Under the pieces are notes generated by a model. The model was not told where the DNA came from. It did not search any database and saw nothing but the letters and a program-made list of their open reading frames with translations. This document shows, one piece after another, positions 1 to 7,023 of a stretch of 9,891 nucleotides of DNA; the first letter of the stretch is position 1, and the number at the start of each line of letters is the position of its first letter. The stretch is from Acidobacteriota bacterium (GTDB lineage: Bacteria; Acidobacteriota; Thermoanaerobaculia; Multivoradales; JAHEKO01), in contig JAUWSP010000058.1 in the NCBI GenBank assembly GCA_030610025.1, positions 1 through 9,891 on the forward strand. The letters run 5' to 3'. Both the position numbers and the translations under genes were made by a program.

Positions 1-653
1 AAGAGTACTTCGCTGTGCAGGTTTCCCCACAGCAGGAACAGGCCGACAATGCCGCCGAAGGTCCACCAACGACCTGACCGGTCGAAAGACACCAACAGGT
101 GAAGGAGGAGCAGTAGGAGCAGACAACTCACGAGCGAGGGGCGGAGAATCAACTGTTCGTCGATGGCCCACAGCCCGAGAGCGAGCAGGGGCACGAGATA
201 GACGGCGAACTTCCACCGGTCACTGCCGGCCATGCGGAGCATGAGCAAGAAGAGCAGGGCCGCGATGCTCAGGGCCAGAAGGGCCTTGAGGACTACCAGT
301 CCCCGATAGTCGCCCAGGACATGGGCACCGTAGGCCAGCAGACCGAAGCCCCATTCGTGACTGACCCAGCGTTCACCAGCGCGGGTGAAGGAGAACGGGT
401 CGGTGGTGGGAACCGCGTGGTGCTCGACGACGAAGTCGCCGGTCGACAGGTGAAAGAACAGGTCGTCGTGAATCAGCGGCCGTGAGCCCCAGACAAAGGC
501 CAGTGCCAGGGTCAGTCCCAGTCCCAGCAGCGTCGCCAGCCGGAGCGACAGCCCGGTGGCAGTGCTGGTGGCTGGGGTCTCGCTGGTCAAGGCGATGCGT
601 GAGAAGGGTGTTGTGGGGTTCGGAGGTGCGACCGAAATCAGAATAGCACGCAC
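1..653 (-). CDS. Polytopic membrane protein, GT-C-like (C-terminal part outside window)
   Basis: Partial gene; 217 codons are visible and its 3' end lies beyond base 1. I chose the GTG at 653 because AGGAGG (661-666, minus strand) lies 7 nt upstream; there is no ATG nearby. After a short N-terminal tail comes a membrane helix (about residues 35-55). Then follows a segment with the pattern D-x-F-F-H-L-x-T-G (64-72), V-P-T-T-D-P-F-S-F-T (81-90) and W-V-S-H-E-W (96-101), then several hydrophobic helices and L-W-G-N-L-H (208-213). From memory, this set of motifs marks a family of large bacterial integral membrane proteins usually annotated as hypothetical or GT-C glycosyltransferase-like; the acidic residues after the first helix would face the periplasm. 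Function is unknown; a lipid-linked sugar transferase role is only inference. It starts 53 bases after feoB on the same strand and may be read from the same transcript. Confidence 0.75.
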   Translation of the reverse strand, partial: MRAILISVAPPNPTTPFSRIALTSETPATSTATGLSLRLATLLGLGLTLALAFVWGSRPLIHDDLFFHLSTGDFVVEHHAVPTTDPFSFTRAGERWVSHEWGFGLLAYGAHVLGDYRGLVVLKALLALSIAALLFLLMLRMAGSDRWKFAVYLVPLLALGLWAIDEQLILRPSLVSCLLLLLLLHLLVSFDRSGRWWTFGGIVGLFLLWGNLHSEVL

Positions 654-660
654 CCCCGCG

Positions 661-666
661 CCTCCT
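661..666 (-). promoter_or_regulatory. Shine-Dalgarno site deciding a GTG start
   Basis: On the minus strand this is a perfect AGGAGG, 7 nt before the GTG at 653. The reading frame stays open further upstream into the end of feoB, so this site is the main reason to place the start at 653. Confidence 0.7.
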
Positions 667-706
667 GTGTGGAGTCCTTGGGGGGCCTGGACCGTCAGGG
701 TTGAAG

Positions 707-2965
707 TCAGGAGCCAGCGACGATGCGCCAGATCTGGGTCACGACGAAGCAGAGGACGAAGCCCATGCCGAGGGGCAGCAGCGCCGAAACCGTGGTCCAT
801 TTGGCGCTGCGGGTCTCCCTGTAGATGGTGTAGAGCGTAGTGGAACAGGGATTGTGGACCAGGCTGAAGAGCATCAGGTTCACCGCCATGAGCAGGGTAA
901 AGCCTCCGGCCTGGAGCAACTGCCTCGTGGCCTCCTGGCTGTCGAGCTCGAACATGACCCCGGTACCGGCCCCGACCCCCTCCAAGCCGGTCACCATCAC
1001 GGTGAGCATGAGGATGGTGGGGATGACGATCTCGTTGGCGGGGATGGCGATGATGTAGGCCAGCACGATGATGCCGCTGAGGCCGATCAACAGGCCGAAG
1101 GACTCGACGGCTCCGATCACGTGTTGTGCCAGGCTGACTCCGGAGATCTCGATGTTGGAGAGCAGCCAGATGACAGCACCGGCCGGCAATGCGAAGACCA
1201 CCGCCCGCCAGAGCACCACCATCGTGCGATCGATGATCGAGGTATAGATGGTGCTCCAGAAACGGGGTGGCCGGTAGGGGGGGAGCTCCAAATTGAAGGT
1301 GGAGACCTCGCCGCGTAACACGGTCCGCGACAGGAGCCAGGAGGTGGCGAAGGTGAGGAACACTCCCAGAACCGCCACCCCCACGACCGCCAGGGCCGAG
1401 ATGAGACCGGCGAGATAGGCCGGCGCCAGTCCGCCGATGAAGATGGAGGCGATGAGGATCTGGGACGGCCAACGCCCGTTGCAGAGAGCGAAGTTGTTGG
1501 TGATGATGGCGATGAGCCGCTCTCGCGGGCTGTCGATGATCCGGGTCGAGACGATGGCGGCGGCGTTGCAGCCCCAGCCCATGGCCATGGTCAGTGCCTG
1601 CTTGCCGTGCGCTCCCACCCGCTTGAAGGTCTTGTCCAGATTGAAGGCGACGCGTGGCAGGTAGCCGAAATCCTCCAGCAGGGTGAAGAGCGGAAAGAAG
1701 ATCGCCATGGGGGGCAGCATGACGCTTACCACCCAGGCCGTGGCCAGGTACATGCCGTCGATCAGCAGGCCGTCCAGCCACCAGGGCATTCCCACGGCGG
1801 CCGCTGCGGTCTTCAGAGCCGGGTGGATCGTGTCCAGAAACAGATGGGCCAGCATCTTGGAGGGCACGTTGGCGCCGGCTATGGTGAGCCAGAAGACCAG
1901 GGTCAGCAGGGCCAGCATGAGCGGAAAGCCGAACAGACGACTGGTCACCAGACGGTCGATCGCCCGGTCGAGATCGAAGCGGGGCTTCTCGCCCGTGCGC
2001 CGGACGGCGCGATCGGCGAGGCTTGCGGCCTCGGTATAGATCAACTCCATCAGCTCCTGATGGAAGTCCTTGCCTATCTGCCACCGGAGGCTCGCCGCAA
2101 AAGCGAAGATGTCGTCTGTCTCTGGCCGCGCCGCATCCGGAAACGAGACAGCCTGCGGGGAGGAGTCCGACGGGCGGTCAGAGAGCAGATGCGGCTCCTG
2201 GAGCTCGCCAAGCTCACCGGTGCGGAACGCTTCGGCAATCCTTTCGTCGCCGTCCAGCAGGCGCAGGGCCACCCACTGGGCATTGGGCAGCCCCGGATAG
2301 ACCTTCTCGACTTCTGCGGTCAGTTGCCGTACGGCGCGCTTGAGAGAGGAAGACTGTCCACCCACTCTTCGGGGCTTGCCGACCAGCCTGCCGCTGGCGA
2401 CCTCGGCGATGACCCGGTTGAGCTCGTCGAGGCCCTCTCCGTGACGGGCCGAGGTCGGGACGACAGGCACCCCCAGATCGCGCGCCAGCCGCCGGTCGTC
2501 GATCTCCAGTCCCTTGCGCCTCGCCTCGTCCATCAGGTTGAGGCAGACGACCGCCCGATCGGTGATCTCGAGGACCTGGAGAACCAGGTTCAAATTGCGC
2601 TCCAGCCGGGTGGCGTCGACCACGATGACGGTGACGTCGGGCTTGCCGAAGAGGATGAAATCGCGGGCGATCTCCTCGTCCACACTGGTCGAGAGCAGGG
2701 AGTAGGTGCCCGGCAGATCCACCAGCTTGTAGCGCTCCTCGCCGATCGAGAAGCCGCCCTCGGCCCGCGCCACGGTCTTGCCGGGCCAATTCCCGGTGTG
2801 CTGTCGCAGGCCGGTCAGGGCGTTGAAGACCGTGCTCTTGCCGGTGTTGGGATTGCCGGCCAGGGCTACGACGTAGTCCCAGTTCTCCATGTCGACGCCC
2901 AGCTTCACCAGATTGGGCAGGCTGTGGGCCGGGCAGGTAGCGCAGTCGGCTGGCTGGTGGCTCAT
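707..2965 (-). CDS. feoB: Ferrous iron transporter FeoB
   Basis: 752 residues, full length (E. coli FeoB is 773). The cytoplasmic G domain shows G1 GNPNTGKST (37-45), G3 DLPGTYS (83-89), G4 NLMD (143-146) and G5 TSA (171-173). A helical spacer follows, with a hydrophilic, proline- and serine-rich insert at about 256-284. Membrane helices begin near residue 345. The Gate motifs are present: GWGCN (C466) and CNGRWP (C495), plus HNPC (C707) in the C-terminal part; these match the three conserved cysteines proposed to line the iron path. A CxxCxxH motif lies at residues 8-14 (Cys8, Cys11, His14), ahead of the G domain; it could bind iron or sense redox state, but this is inference. The ATG overlaps the stop of the upstream regulator by ATGA, which implies translational coupling. 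It imports Fe2+ across the inner membrane. The family assignment is firm. Confidence 0.97.
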   Translation of the reverse strand: MSHQPADCATCPAHSLPNLVKLGVDMENWDYVVALAGNPNTGKSTVFNALTGLRQHTGNWPGKTVARAEGGFSIGEERYKLVDLPGTYSLLSTSVDEEIARDFILFGKPDVTVIVVDATRLERNLNLVLQVLEITDRAVVCLNLMDEARRKGLEIDDRRLARDLGVPVVPTSARHGEGLDELNRVIAEVASGRLVGKPRRVGGQSSSLKRAVRQLTAEVEKVYPGLPNAQWVALRLLDGDERIAEAFRTGELGELQEPHLLSDRPSDSSPQAVSFPDAARPETDDIFAFAASLRWQIGKDFHQELMELIYTEAASLADRAVRRTGEKPRFDLDRAIDRLVTSRLFGFPLMLALLTLVFWLTIAGANVPSKMLAHLFLDTIHPALKTAAAAVGMPWWLDGLLIDGMYLATAWVVSVMLPPMAIFFPLFTLLEDFGYLPRVAFNLDKTFKRVGAHGKQALTMAMGWGCNAAAIVSTRIIDSPRERLIAIITNNFALCNGRWPSQILIASIFIGGLAPAYLAGLISALAVVGVAVLGVFLTFATSWLLSRTVLRGEVSTFNLELPPYRPPRFWSTIYTSIIDRTMVVLWRAVVFALPAGAVIWLLSNIEISGVSLAQHVIGAVESFGLLIGLSGIIVLAYIIAIPANEIVIPTILMLTVMVTGLEGVGAGTGVMFELDSQEATRQLLQAGGFTLLMAVNLMLFSLVHNPCSTTLYTIYRETRSAKWTTVSALLPLGMGFVLCFVVTQIWRIVAGS

Positions 2966-3996
2966 GAGGCCGCGCTCTTTTCCAGGCGCTCGATCTGGAT
3001 CTGGTCGGCCTGGTCCTGTCGCAGGGCGATGACGGCGCCGCGAATGCGGTAGCCGGTGGGATCACCGCTGGGGCTGCGCAGCTCGGCTTCCACGATCGTG
3101 CCCGGTATCAGGCCGAGATCCAGCATGCGTCGTCGCTCGAGGGCGCGCAGCTTCGGTGTGATGGCGACGACTCGCGCCTGCTGCCCCAGGGGCAGCCCCG
3201 AGAGTCGCTCGAAGGGACCTGGCATCTTTACTTCTTCCGGTAGTGGAGCGACCGACAGGTTCGCCGCCAGGACAGGCGCCAGGACCACTTCCTCCGCGTC
3301 GGCTTCGAAGCGAATGCGCCGCGGGGTGGATTCGTTGACTCGAACCCGCATTCCGGGGTGCAGGCCCTCGGCCAGCAACTGGGCGTAGACCGCCTCGGGC
3401 TCGTCCTCGACGTGGACGATCTCGGCCAACTCGCCGACCGGCAACTCGGTCAGGGGGCGTCCCTGCGGGGGCGGCATCTCGCCACGGGCCGTCGGAATGG
3501 GGTCACCATGAGGGTCGAACGGGGGGTTGCCCATCCTGGCAGCAAGGGCCTCCGCTTCGGCCGGCGTCGTGGTGTGCTCTCGAAGCTCCGCTTCCTGATG
3601 CCAGGCTTGGGGCTCCAGTCCGGTCTCGTCGGAGAAATAACGCTCCCAGAGGCGGTGGATGCGGATCACCTGCAGAGCGTGTCTGCGGCCTTCAGTGGTC
3701 AGCAGATAGCCACCCTCGGCCGAAGAGACGAGACGCTGTTCCTCGAGGCTCTCGAGCAGCTCTGCTGCCCGGTTGCCCGAGATTGTCAAAGCGCCCGACA
3801 GGCTCTGAAGAGTACAGACCTGCTGCCGATACTCGCAATCGAAGAGGTGCTTGAGGGCGTCCTCGATAAGAACCCGCTCCGTCGCCTTCGAGGCTCGGAG
3901 GAGCCTCCACAGCAGGCCGCGATCTGGGCGTAGCAGGTAGACGGCCAGCAACGTCAGGCCGATCACCCACAAGAGTGCGAGATAGGGATTGATCAT
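2962..3996 (-). CDS. Membrane-anchored DtxR-family regulator with two SH3/FeoA-like domains
   Basis: 344 residues from the ATG at 3996. A longer open frame to 4158 exists, but it would begin upstream of the promoter at 4048-4076. Order: N-terminal hydrophobic helix (about 5-22), winged helix-turn-helix (about 40-108), DtxR dimerisation/metal domain (about 109-170), first SH3-like domain (about 181-253), FeoA domain (about 264-337). DtxR metal ligands align: His114, Glu118 and His133 (DtxR His79, Glu83, His98), then Glu137, Glu140 and His141 (DtxR Cys102, Glu105, His106); Glu in place of Cys102 is the MntR-like state. DPHGDPIP (161-168) matches the family's CPHGNPIP. It should sense Fe2+ or Mn2+ and repress its own operon. 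The membrane helix is unusual for a repressor and suggests it may also act as FeoA at the FeoB channel. It overlaps feoB by 4 bases; no separate feoA is present. Metal specificity is not certain. Confidence 0.88.
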   Translation of the reverse strand: MINPYLALLWVIGLTLLAVYLLRPDRGLLWRLLRASKATERVLIEDALKHLFDCEYRQQVCTLQSLSGALTISGNRAAELLESLEEQRLVSSAEGGYLLTTEGRRHALQVIRIHRLWERYFSDETGLEPQAWHQEAELREHTTTPAEAEALAARMGNPPFDPHGDPIPTARGEMPPPQGRPLTELPVGELAEIVHVEDEPEAVYAQLLAEGLHPGMRVRVNESTPRRIRFEADAEEVVLAPVLAANLSVAPLPEEVKMPGPFERLSGLPLGQQARVVAITPKLRALERRRMLDLGLIPGTIVEAELRSPSGDPTGYRIRGAVIALRQDQADQIQIERLEKSAAS

Positions 3997-4042
3997 GATC
4001 GATTCCGGTGCGTTGAGCGGGTTGGAGGGGCCGCCCGGTTGA

Positions 4043-4061
4043 TTTTTAGAGTAGTCAAAAA
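4043..4061. promoter_or_regulatory. Candidate metalloregulator operator over the -10
   Basis: TTTTT at 4043-4047 and AAAAA at 4057-4061 flank the 9 bases that include the -10 hexamer, forming a 19-bp semi-palindrome. DtxR-family boxes are AT-rich palindromes of about this size that overlap promoters. The inner bases are not symmetric, so this is a weak match. A second short inverted repeat, GTCA (4054-4057) and TGAC (4066-4069), lies in the spacer. Direct autoregulation is inferred, not seen. Confidence 0.35.
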
Positions 4062-4076
4062 CTCCTGACCTGTCAA
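4048..4076 (-). promoter_or_regulatory. Sigma70-type promoter of the dtxR-feoB operon
   Basis: Read on the minus strand: a perfect -35 TTGACA (4076-4071), a 17-bp spacer and a -10 TACTCT (4053-4048) that keeps the three most important positions. Transcription would begin near 4041, giving a leader of about 45 nt before the ATG at 3996. A weak GGAA Shine-Dalgarno sits upstream of that ATG. Confidence 0.6.
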
Positions 4077-4096
4077 TCAAATGCACCATCCTCGAG

Positions 4097-4108
4097 GCGA
4101 AGCTTCGC
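4097..4108. repeat. 12-bp perfect palindrome upstream of the DASS transporter
   Basis: GCGAAGCTTCGC is fully self-complementary and lies 15 nt before the ATG at 4124, between the divergent genes. Directly after it is TATCCT (4112-4117), a possible -10, with 6 nt to the ATG; if used, the transcript would be nearly leaderless. No -35 is visible. It could be an operator, or chance. Confidence 0.3.
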
Positions 4109-4123
4109 TGGTATCCTTCGGCC

Positions 4124-5842
4124 ATGGCGCGCATAGGGGAGCCAATCCCCCTCGGCAAGTCGGTCGGGCTCCTGGTCGGAGTCAGTGGGTTCGTGGGTGT
4201 GCTGCTGGCGCCCTGGCTCGTCGCTCCCTGGGCCCGCGCCCTCTTGTGGCTCGTCCCGTTGATGGTGCTGGGTGCCCTGGCTTTGCTGATCTTCCGCCGT
4301 CAGGACCGAGCGTGGGTTCTGGTCGCTGTTTTCCTGCTCTGTGTCGCCGCCGCGGTGTTTCTCGCACCAGCCCTGAGTGCAATGCCCCGACTCGCCAGGT
4401 CGACCCTGGCCAGCGCTGTCCTGATGGCCTCGTGGTGGATCACGGTGGCAATCCCCATCCCCGCCACCTCGCTGCTCCCCCTCGTCCTGTTTCCGGTTTT
4501 CGGGATACTCACGAGCAAGGAAACAGCGGTCAACTATGCGAGCGAGATCATCTTCCTGTTCATGGGCGGTTTCATCCTGGCCCTGGGAATCCAACGCTGG
4601 GGCCTGCATCGACGCATCGCCTTGCACATCGTCCAGGTCTTCGGCACCAACCCGTCACGCATGGTCCTCGGGTTCATGGTGGCGACAGCCTTTCTCTCGA
4701 TGTGGATCTCCAACACGGCGACCAGTCTCATGATGCTGCCGATCGCCCTGGCCGTGGTCGCCTCACTTCGTGAGGTGGAAGGGGATCGCATCGTGGGATT
4801 CGCACCCGCGCTGCTGCTTGGCATCGCCTACTCCGCCTCGATCGGCGGTCTGGCCACTCCCATCGGAACCCCTCCCAACATCTCGTTTCTCAGAATCGTG
4901 GAGATTCTCTTCCCCGACGCACCCACGATCTCGTTCGGCAGTTGGTTTGTCGCCATCCTTCCCGTCGTGGTGGTCTTTCTTCCCCTGGCCTGGATACTCC
5001 TGATTCGACTCTTCGGCAGTCGGGTTCCGAGTGGCTCGCTGTCCGCGGGTCGGGAGGTCATTGCCGACGAGATCCGAGCCCTGGGGAAGATGAGTGGTGC
5101 GGAGCGCCGCATGCTGTGGATCTTCGTCATCACTGCCTTGTTGTGGATCTCCCGCGGTGATCTGGATCTCGGAGAGTTCCGGATTCCGGGTTGGGCCAGT
5201 CTCGTCGAGGCCTGGCTGCCGGGACGCTTCTCGGCCGGTCACTTGCACGACGCGACGGTCGCCATGAGCATGGCGCTACTCACCTTCTTGATTCCCGGCG
5301 ACCGACAGGCGGATGGCAAGCGTCCGGCCCTGATGGATTGGGAGACCGCAGTCAAGCTGCCATGGGGAATCCTGCTGCTCTTTGGCGGTGGATTCGCGCT
5401 GGCGGTGGCATTCAAGGAGTCCGGTCTGGCGGAGTACTTTGCCGCTTCCTTTGCCAGACAGGTTGGTGGCCTTCCGCCCTTTCTGCTGGTGATCGCCACC
5501 TGTCTTCTGCTGACCTTTCTGACCGAAGTCACCTCGAACACGGCGACCACCGAGGTCTTGCTGCCGATTCTCGCTGGAACGGCGACCGCCATGGGAGTCC
5601 ATCCTCTGCTCCTCATGCTCCCGGCGACCCTTTCGGCGAGCTGCGCCTTCATGCTGCCGATCGCCACGCCCCCGAATGCCATCATCTTCAGCTCGGGCGA
5701 AGTGGAGATACGCGACATGGTTCGGGCCGGTCTGGTCCTCAACCTCGTTGGTGTCCTGGTGATCGCGACGCTCTTCTTCCTCGTCTCCTCCCGACTCCTG
5801 GGCCTCGATCTGTCCACCATGCCCATCTGGGCCACCCAATAG
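4124..5842 (+). CDS. SLC13/DASS-family anion:sodium symporter
   Basis: 572 residues with about eleven to thirteen hydrophobic segments. Both DASS substrate/Na+ hairpin signatures are visible: the first SNT at 196-198 with TPIGTPPN at 245-252, and the second SNT at 471-473 with ATPPNA at 514-519. The two halves form the inverted repeat typical of this fold. PIPATSLLPLVLFPVFG (111-127) matches the conserved early motif of the family. Members carry dicarboxylates (succinate, malate, citrate) or sulfate with Na+ across the inner membrane; the exact substrate cannot be read from sequence. The start is the ATG at 4124; there is no convincing Shine-Dalgarno, and TATCCT 6 nt before it might indicate a leaderless message. 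It is transcribed divergently from the iron operon, with 127 bases between the two start codons, so shared regulation is possible but unproven. Confidence 0.92.
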   Translation: MARIGEPIPLGKSVGLLVGVSGFVGVLLAPWLVAPWARALLWLVPLMVLGALALLIFRRQDRAWVLVAVFLLCVAAAVFLAPALSAMPRLARSTLASAVLMASWWITVAIPIPATSLLPLVLFPVFGILTSKETAVNYASEIIFLFMGGFILALGIQRWGLHRRIALHIVQVFGTNPSRMVLGFMVATAFLSMWISNTATSLMMLPIALAVVASLREVEGDRIVGFAPALLLGIAYSASIGGLATPIGTPPNISFLRIVEILFPDAPTISFGSWFVAILPVVVVFLPLAWILLIRLFGSRVPSGSLSAGREVIADEIRALGKMSGAERRMLWIFVITALLWISRGDLDLGEFRIPGWASLVEAWLPGRFSAGHLHDATVAMSMALLTFLIPGDRQADGKRPALMDWETAVKLPWGILLLFGGGFALAVAFKESGLAEYFAASFARQVGGLPPFLLVIATCLLLTFLTEVTSNTATTEVLLPILAGTATAMGVHPLLLMLPATLSASCAFMLPIATPPNAIIFSSGEVEIRDMVRAGLVLNLVGVLVIATLFFLVSSRLLGLDLSTMPIWATQ

Positions 5843-5851
5843 GCAGACCCC

Positions 5852-5883
5852 ACGCCCTTACGCCCCTGAGCCCCTACGCCCTT
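5852..5883. repeat. Array of four 8-bp tandem repeats
   Basis: Head-to-tail octamers: ACGCCCTT (5852-5859), ACGCCCCT (5860-5867), GAGCCCCT (5868-5875), ACGCCCTT (5876-5883). The array lies just after the DASS transporter stop. Its reverse complement has the same RRGGC core as the array at 6743-6782. Nothing in it looks coding. Confidence 0.7.
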
Positions 5884-5933
5884 TGAACCATGCAACCCCA
5901 TCCCTGTCGGAGCCGTACTATCATTGGTACGAC

Positions 5934-6221
5934 ATGGTCTACGTGTACCGATACGTCGGTGGTCTCGCTCTTTTGCTGCTTCTGATTCTGGGAGTGGGCT
6001 GTGCGGGTGAAGAGACCGGCATTCCGGCCTCGGTGCTCGACAAACAAGTGGCTGCGCCAGCAGTGGAGCACCAGGCGAGCACGCCGGCGCAGCCGCAGAG
6101 TGGCGGCGGTAACGCCCTGGATGATATTTCCGTGTTTCCCAGCTTCATGCCGGCGCTGGGCTTCAGCACGGATACGTCGGATTGTCAGCTGACGGACGAT
6201 CCCTACAGCACCTGCATCTAG
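5934..6221 (+). CDS. Small putative lipoprotein, unknown function
   Basis: 95 residues from the ATG at 5934; a TTG further upstream (5883) would add 17 residues lying ahead of the signal sequence and is less likely. The N-terminus has a hydrophobic run of Leu, Ile and Ala (about 10-20) ending in LGVGC, so Cys23 could be the lipidated residue. The lipobox is imperfect because position -3 is Gly rather than Leu. The remainder is short and low in structure: a Pro/Gln/Ser/Gly-rich stretch, then two Cys in the last 15 residues (in DCQLTDDPYSTC), which could form a disulfide. I recognise no domain. Its stop is 34 nt before the start of the secreted PDZ protein on the same strand, so the two are probably co-transcribed and both act outside the cytoplasm. 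No clear Shine-Dalgarno; TACTAT at 5916-5921 might be a -10. Confidence 0.55.
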   Translation: MVYVYRYVGGLALLLLLILGVGCAGEETGIPASVLDKQVAAPAVEHQASTPAQPQSGGGNALDDISVFPSFMPALGFSTDTSDCQLTDDPYSTCI

Positions 6222-6255
6222 AATGCGAGTGGACGGGGTCTGGAGGTATCAGTCG

Positions 6256-6747
6256 ATGAGAAAGCAATGGCTTCCCCTGATGATCGTGGCAGCGGTTCTC
6301 CTGGTGTCACCCCTTCGTGCCGGGGACGAGAAAGAGGAGAAGAAGTACTGTACGAACAAGGTCGAAGACTGCGTCCGATCGATGAAAGAGAAGTTCGCGA
6401 CGAGAGGCTGGGTCGGCATCAACATGGAGGCGAGCGAGGAGGCTGGCGGCGTCGTGCTGACGTGGATCTCTCCGAACAGCCCGGCCGAGGAAGCGGGCCT
6501 GAAGAAGGGCGATCTTCTGACTTCGCTAAACGGGATTCCCTACGACGAGGCCAACGAAGAAAACCTCGGGAAGGAGTACGAGTCTTTTCGGCCTGGCAGC
6601 ATCGCGACCTTCGGAGTCGAGCGCAACGGCGAAGCCATGGAAATCGCAGTCACCCTGGAGCCGATGCCAGAGGAGATCCTGGCGAAGTGGATCGGCGAGC
6701 ACGTCCTGCATTACCACGGTGAGGAGTATTCGGAGCACGTCGATTGA
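6256..6747 (+). CDS. Secreted PDZ-domain protein
   Basis: 163 residues. The ATG at 6256 is chosen because GGAGG (6242-6246) lies 9 nt upstream and the signal peptide starts here; an in-frame ATG at 6223 would put 11 extra residues before it. Signal peptide about 1-22 (MRKQWLP, hydrophobic core, then PLRAG). A charged linker with Cys32 and Cys39 follows. A single PDZ domain spans about 51-137: GWVGINM as the carboxylate-binding strand region, SPAEEAGLKKGD (75-86) as the usual PDZ core, then ERNGEAMEIAVTLEP. The C-terminal tail contains several His residues (HVLHYHGEEYSEH). There is no protease domain, so it is probably a periplasmic adaptor or binding protein rather than an HtrA enzyme. It follows the small lipoprotein closely. 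The stop TGA lies inside the first unit of a tandem repeat array. Ligand and partner unknown. Confidence 0.88.
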   Translation: MRKQWLPLMIVAAVLLVSPLRAGDEKEEKKYCTNKVEDCVRSMKEKFATRGWVGINMEASEEAGGVVLTWISPNSPAEEAGLKKGDLLTSLNGIPYDEANEENLGKEYESFRPGSIATFGVERNGEAMEIAVTLEPMPEEILAKWIGEHVLHYHGEEYSEHVD

Positions 6748-6782
6748 GGCATTGAGGCATTGAGGCGCTGGGGCATTGGGGC
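6743..6782. repeat. Array of five 8-bp tandem repeats overlapping a stop codon
   Basis: Units: ATTGAGGC at 6743-6750, 6751-6758 and 6759-6766, then GCTGGGGC (6767-6774) and ATTGGGGC (6775-6782). The first unit contains the last Asp codon bases and the TGA stop of the PDZ gene. Same family as the array at 5852-5883 in the opposite orientation. Confidence 0.75.
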
Positions 6783-6807
6783 ACGGACCCCTTCCCCCCC
6801 TGCCTAT

Positions 6808-6828
6808 GGGAGGGCGCAAGGCCCGCCC
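6808..6828. repeat. GC-rich hairpin, possible dispersed palindromic repeat
   Basis: GGGAGGGC (6808-6815), loop GCAAG, GCCCGCCC (6821-6828): 8-bp arms with one mismatch. Read on the minus strand with its flank it begins GTAGGGGCGGGCC, a phrase I associate with intergenic palindromes scattered in many environmental genomes. There is no T-run, so it is not a terminator. Confidence 0.4.
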
Positions 6829-6843
6829 CTACAGAATCATCGA

Positions 6844-6869
6844 AACGGCTGGCACCTCTGCCGGCCGTT
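6844..6869 (+). terminator. Terminator-like hairpin after the PDZ gene
   Basis: An 11-bp stem (6844-6854 with 6859-6869, one G-U pair) closes a CCTC loop and is followed by GTCATTTTGG. The T-tract is short and broken, so termination may be partial. It separates the lipoprotein/PDZ pair from the DUF3179 gene. Confidence 0.4.
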
Positions 6870-6871
6870 GT

Positions 6872-6934
6872 CATTTTGGCCGCTAAGCTGTTCATTTTGG
6901 ACTCTGAATGGCGCCTTTTGGCCGGTGAGCTGGC
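6872..6934. repeat. Three 21-bp direct repeats, possible remnant of an IS21-type end
   Basis: CATTTTGGCC (6872), CATTTTGGAC (6893) and CCTTTTGGCC (6914) start at an exact 21-bp spacing; the rest of units one and three also agree (CCGCTAAGCTG and CCGGTGAGCTG). The left edge reads TGTCATTTTGG from 6869. IS21-family elements carry several such direct repeats at their ends and begin with TGT. No istA or istB gene is in the window, so this would be a solo remnant. Confidence 0.45.
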
Positions 6935-7010
6935 ACTCCGTCCGCGGTAGGATGGCCCACCGCGCAGATCTGCTCGGGCGTCGCAGCCGTAATTGCGATG
7001 TGGACCAGCC

Positions 7011-7016
7011 AAGGAG
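7011..7016 (+). promoter_or_regulatory. Shine-Dalgarno site of the DUF3179 gene
   Basis: AAGGAG with 7 nt to the ATG at 7024. It fixes the start of the signal peptide and argues against the longer open frame that begins upstream at 6760 within the repeats. Confidence 0.75.
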
Positions 7017-7023
7017 ACCGCTG

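Noticed and set aside
1607..3052. Open frame of 481 codons on the plus strand opposite feoB
   Set aside because: It mirrors the feoB and regulator frames, has no recognisable domain and an odd Gln/His/Gly-rich composition; it is an antisense shadow in GC-rich DNA.
3997..4158. 54-residue N-terminal extension of the DtxR-type regulator
   Set aside because: It would start upstream of the predicted promoter and place 54 unconserved residues before the membrane helix.
6872..6934. CRISPR array or replication iterons
   Set aside because: Only three imperfect units with no spacers, no cas genes, and no replication initiator gene nearby.
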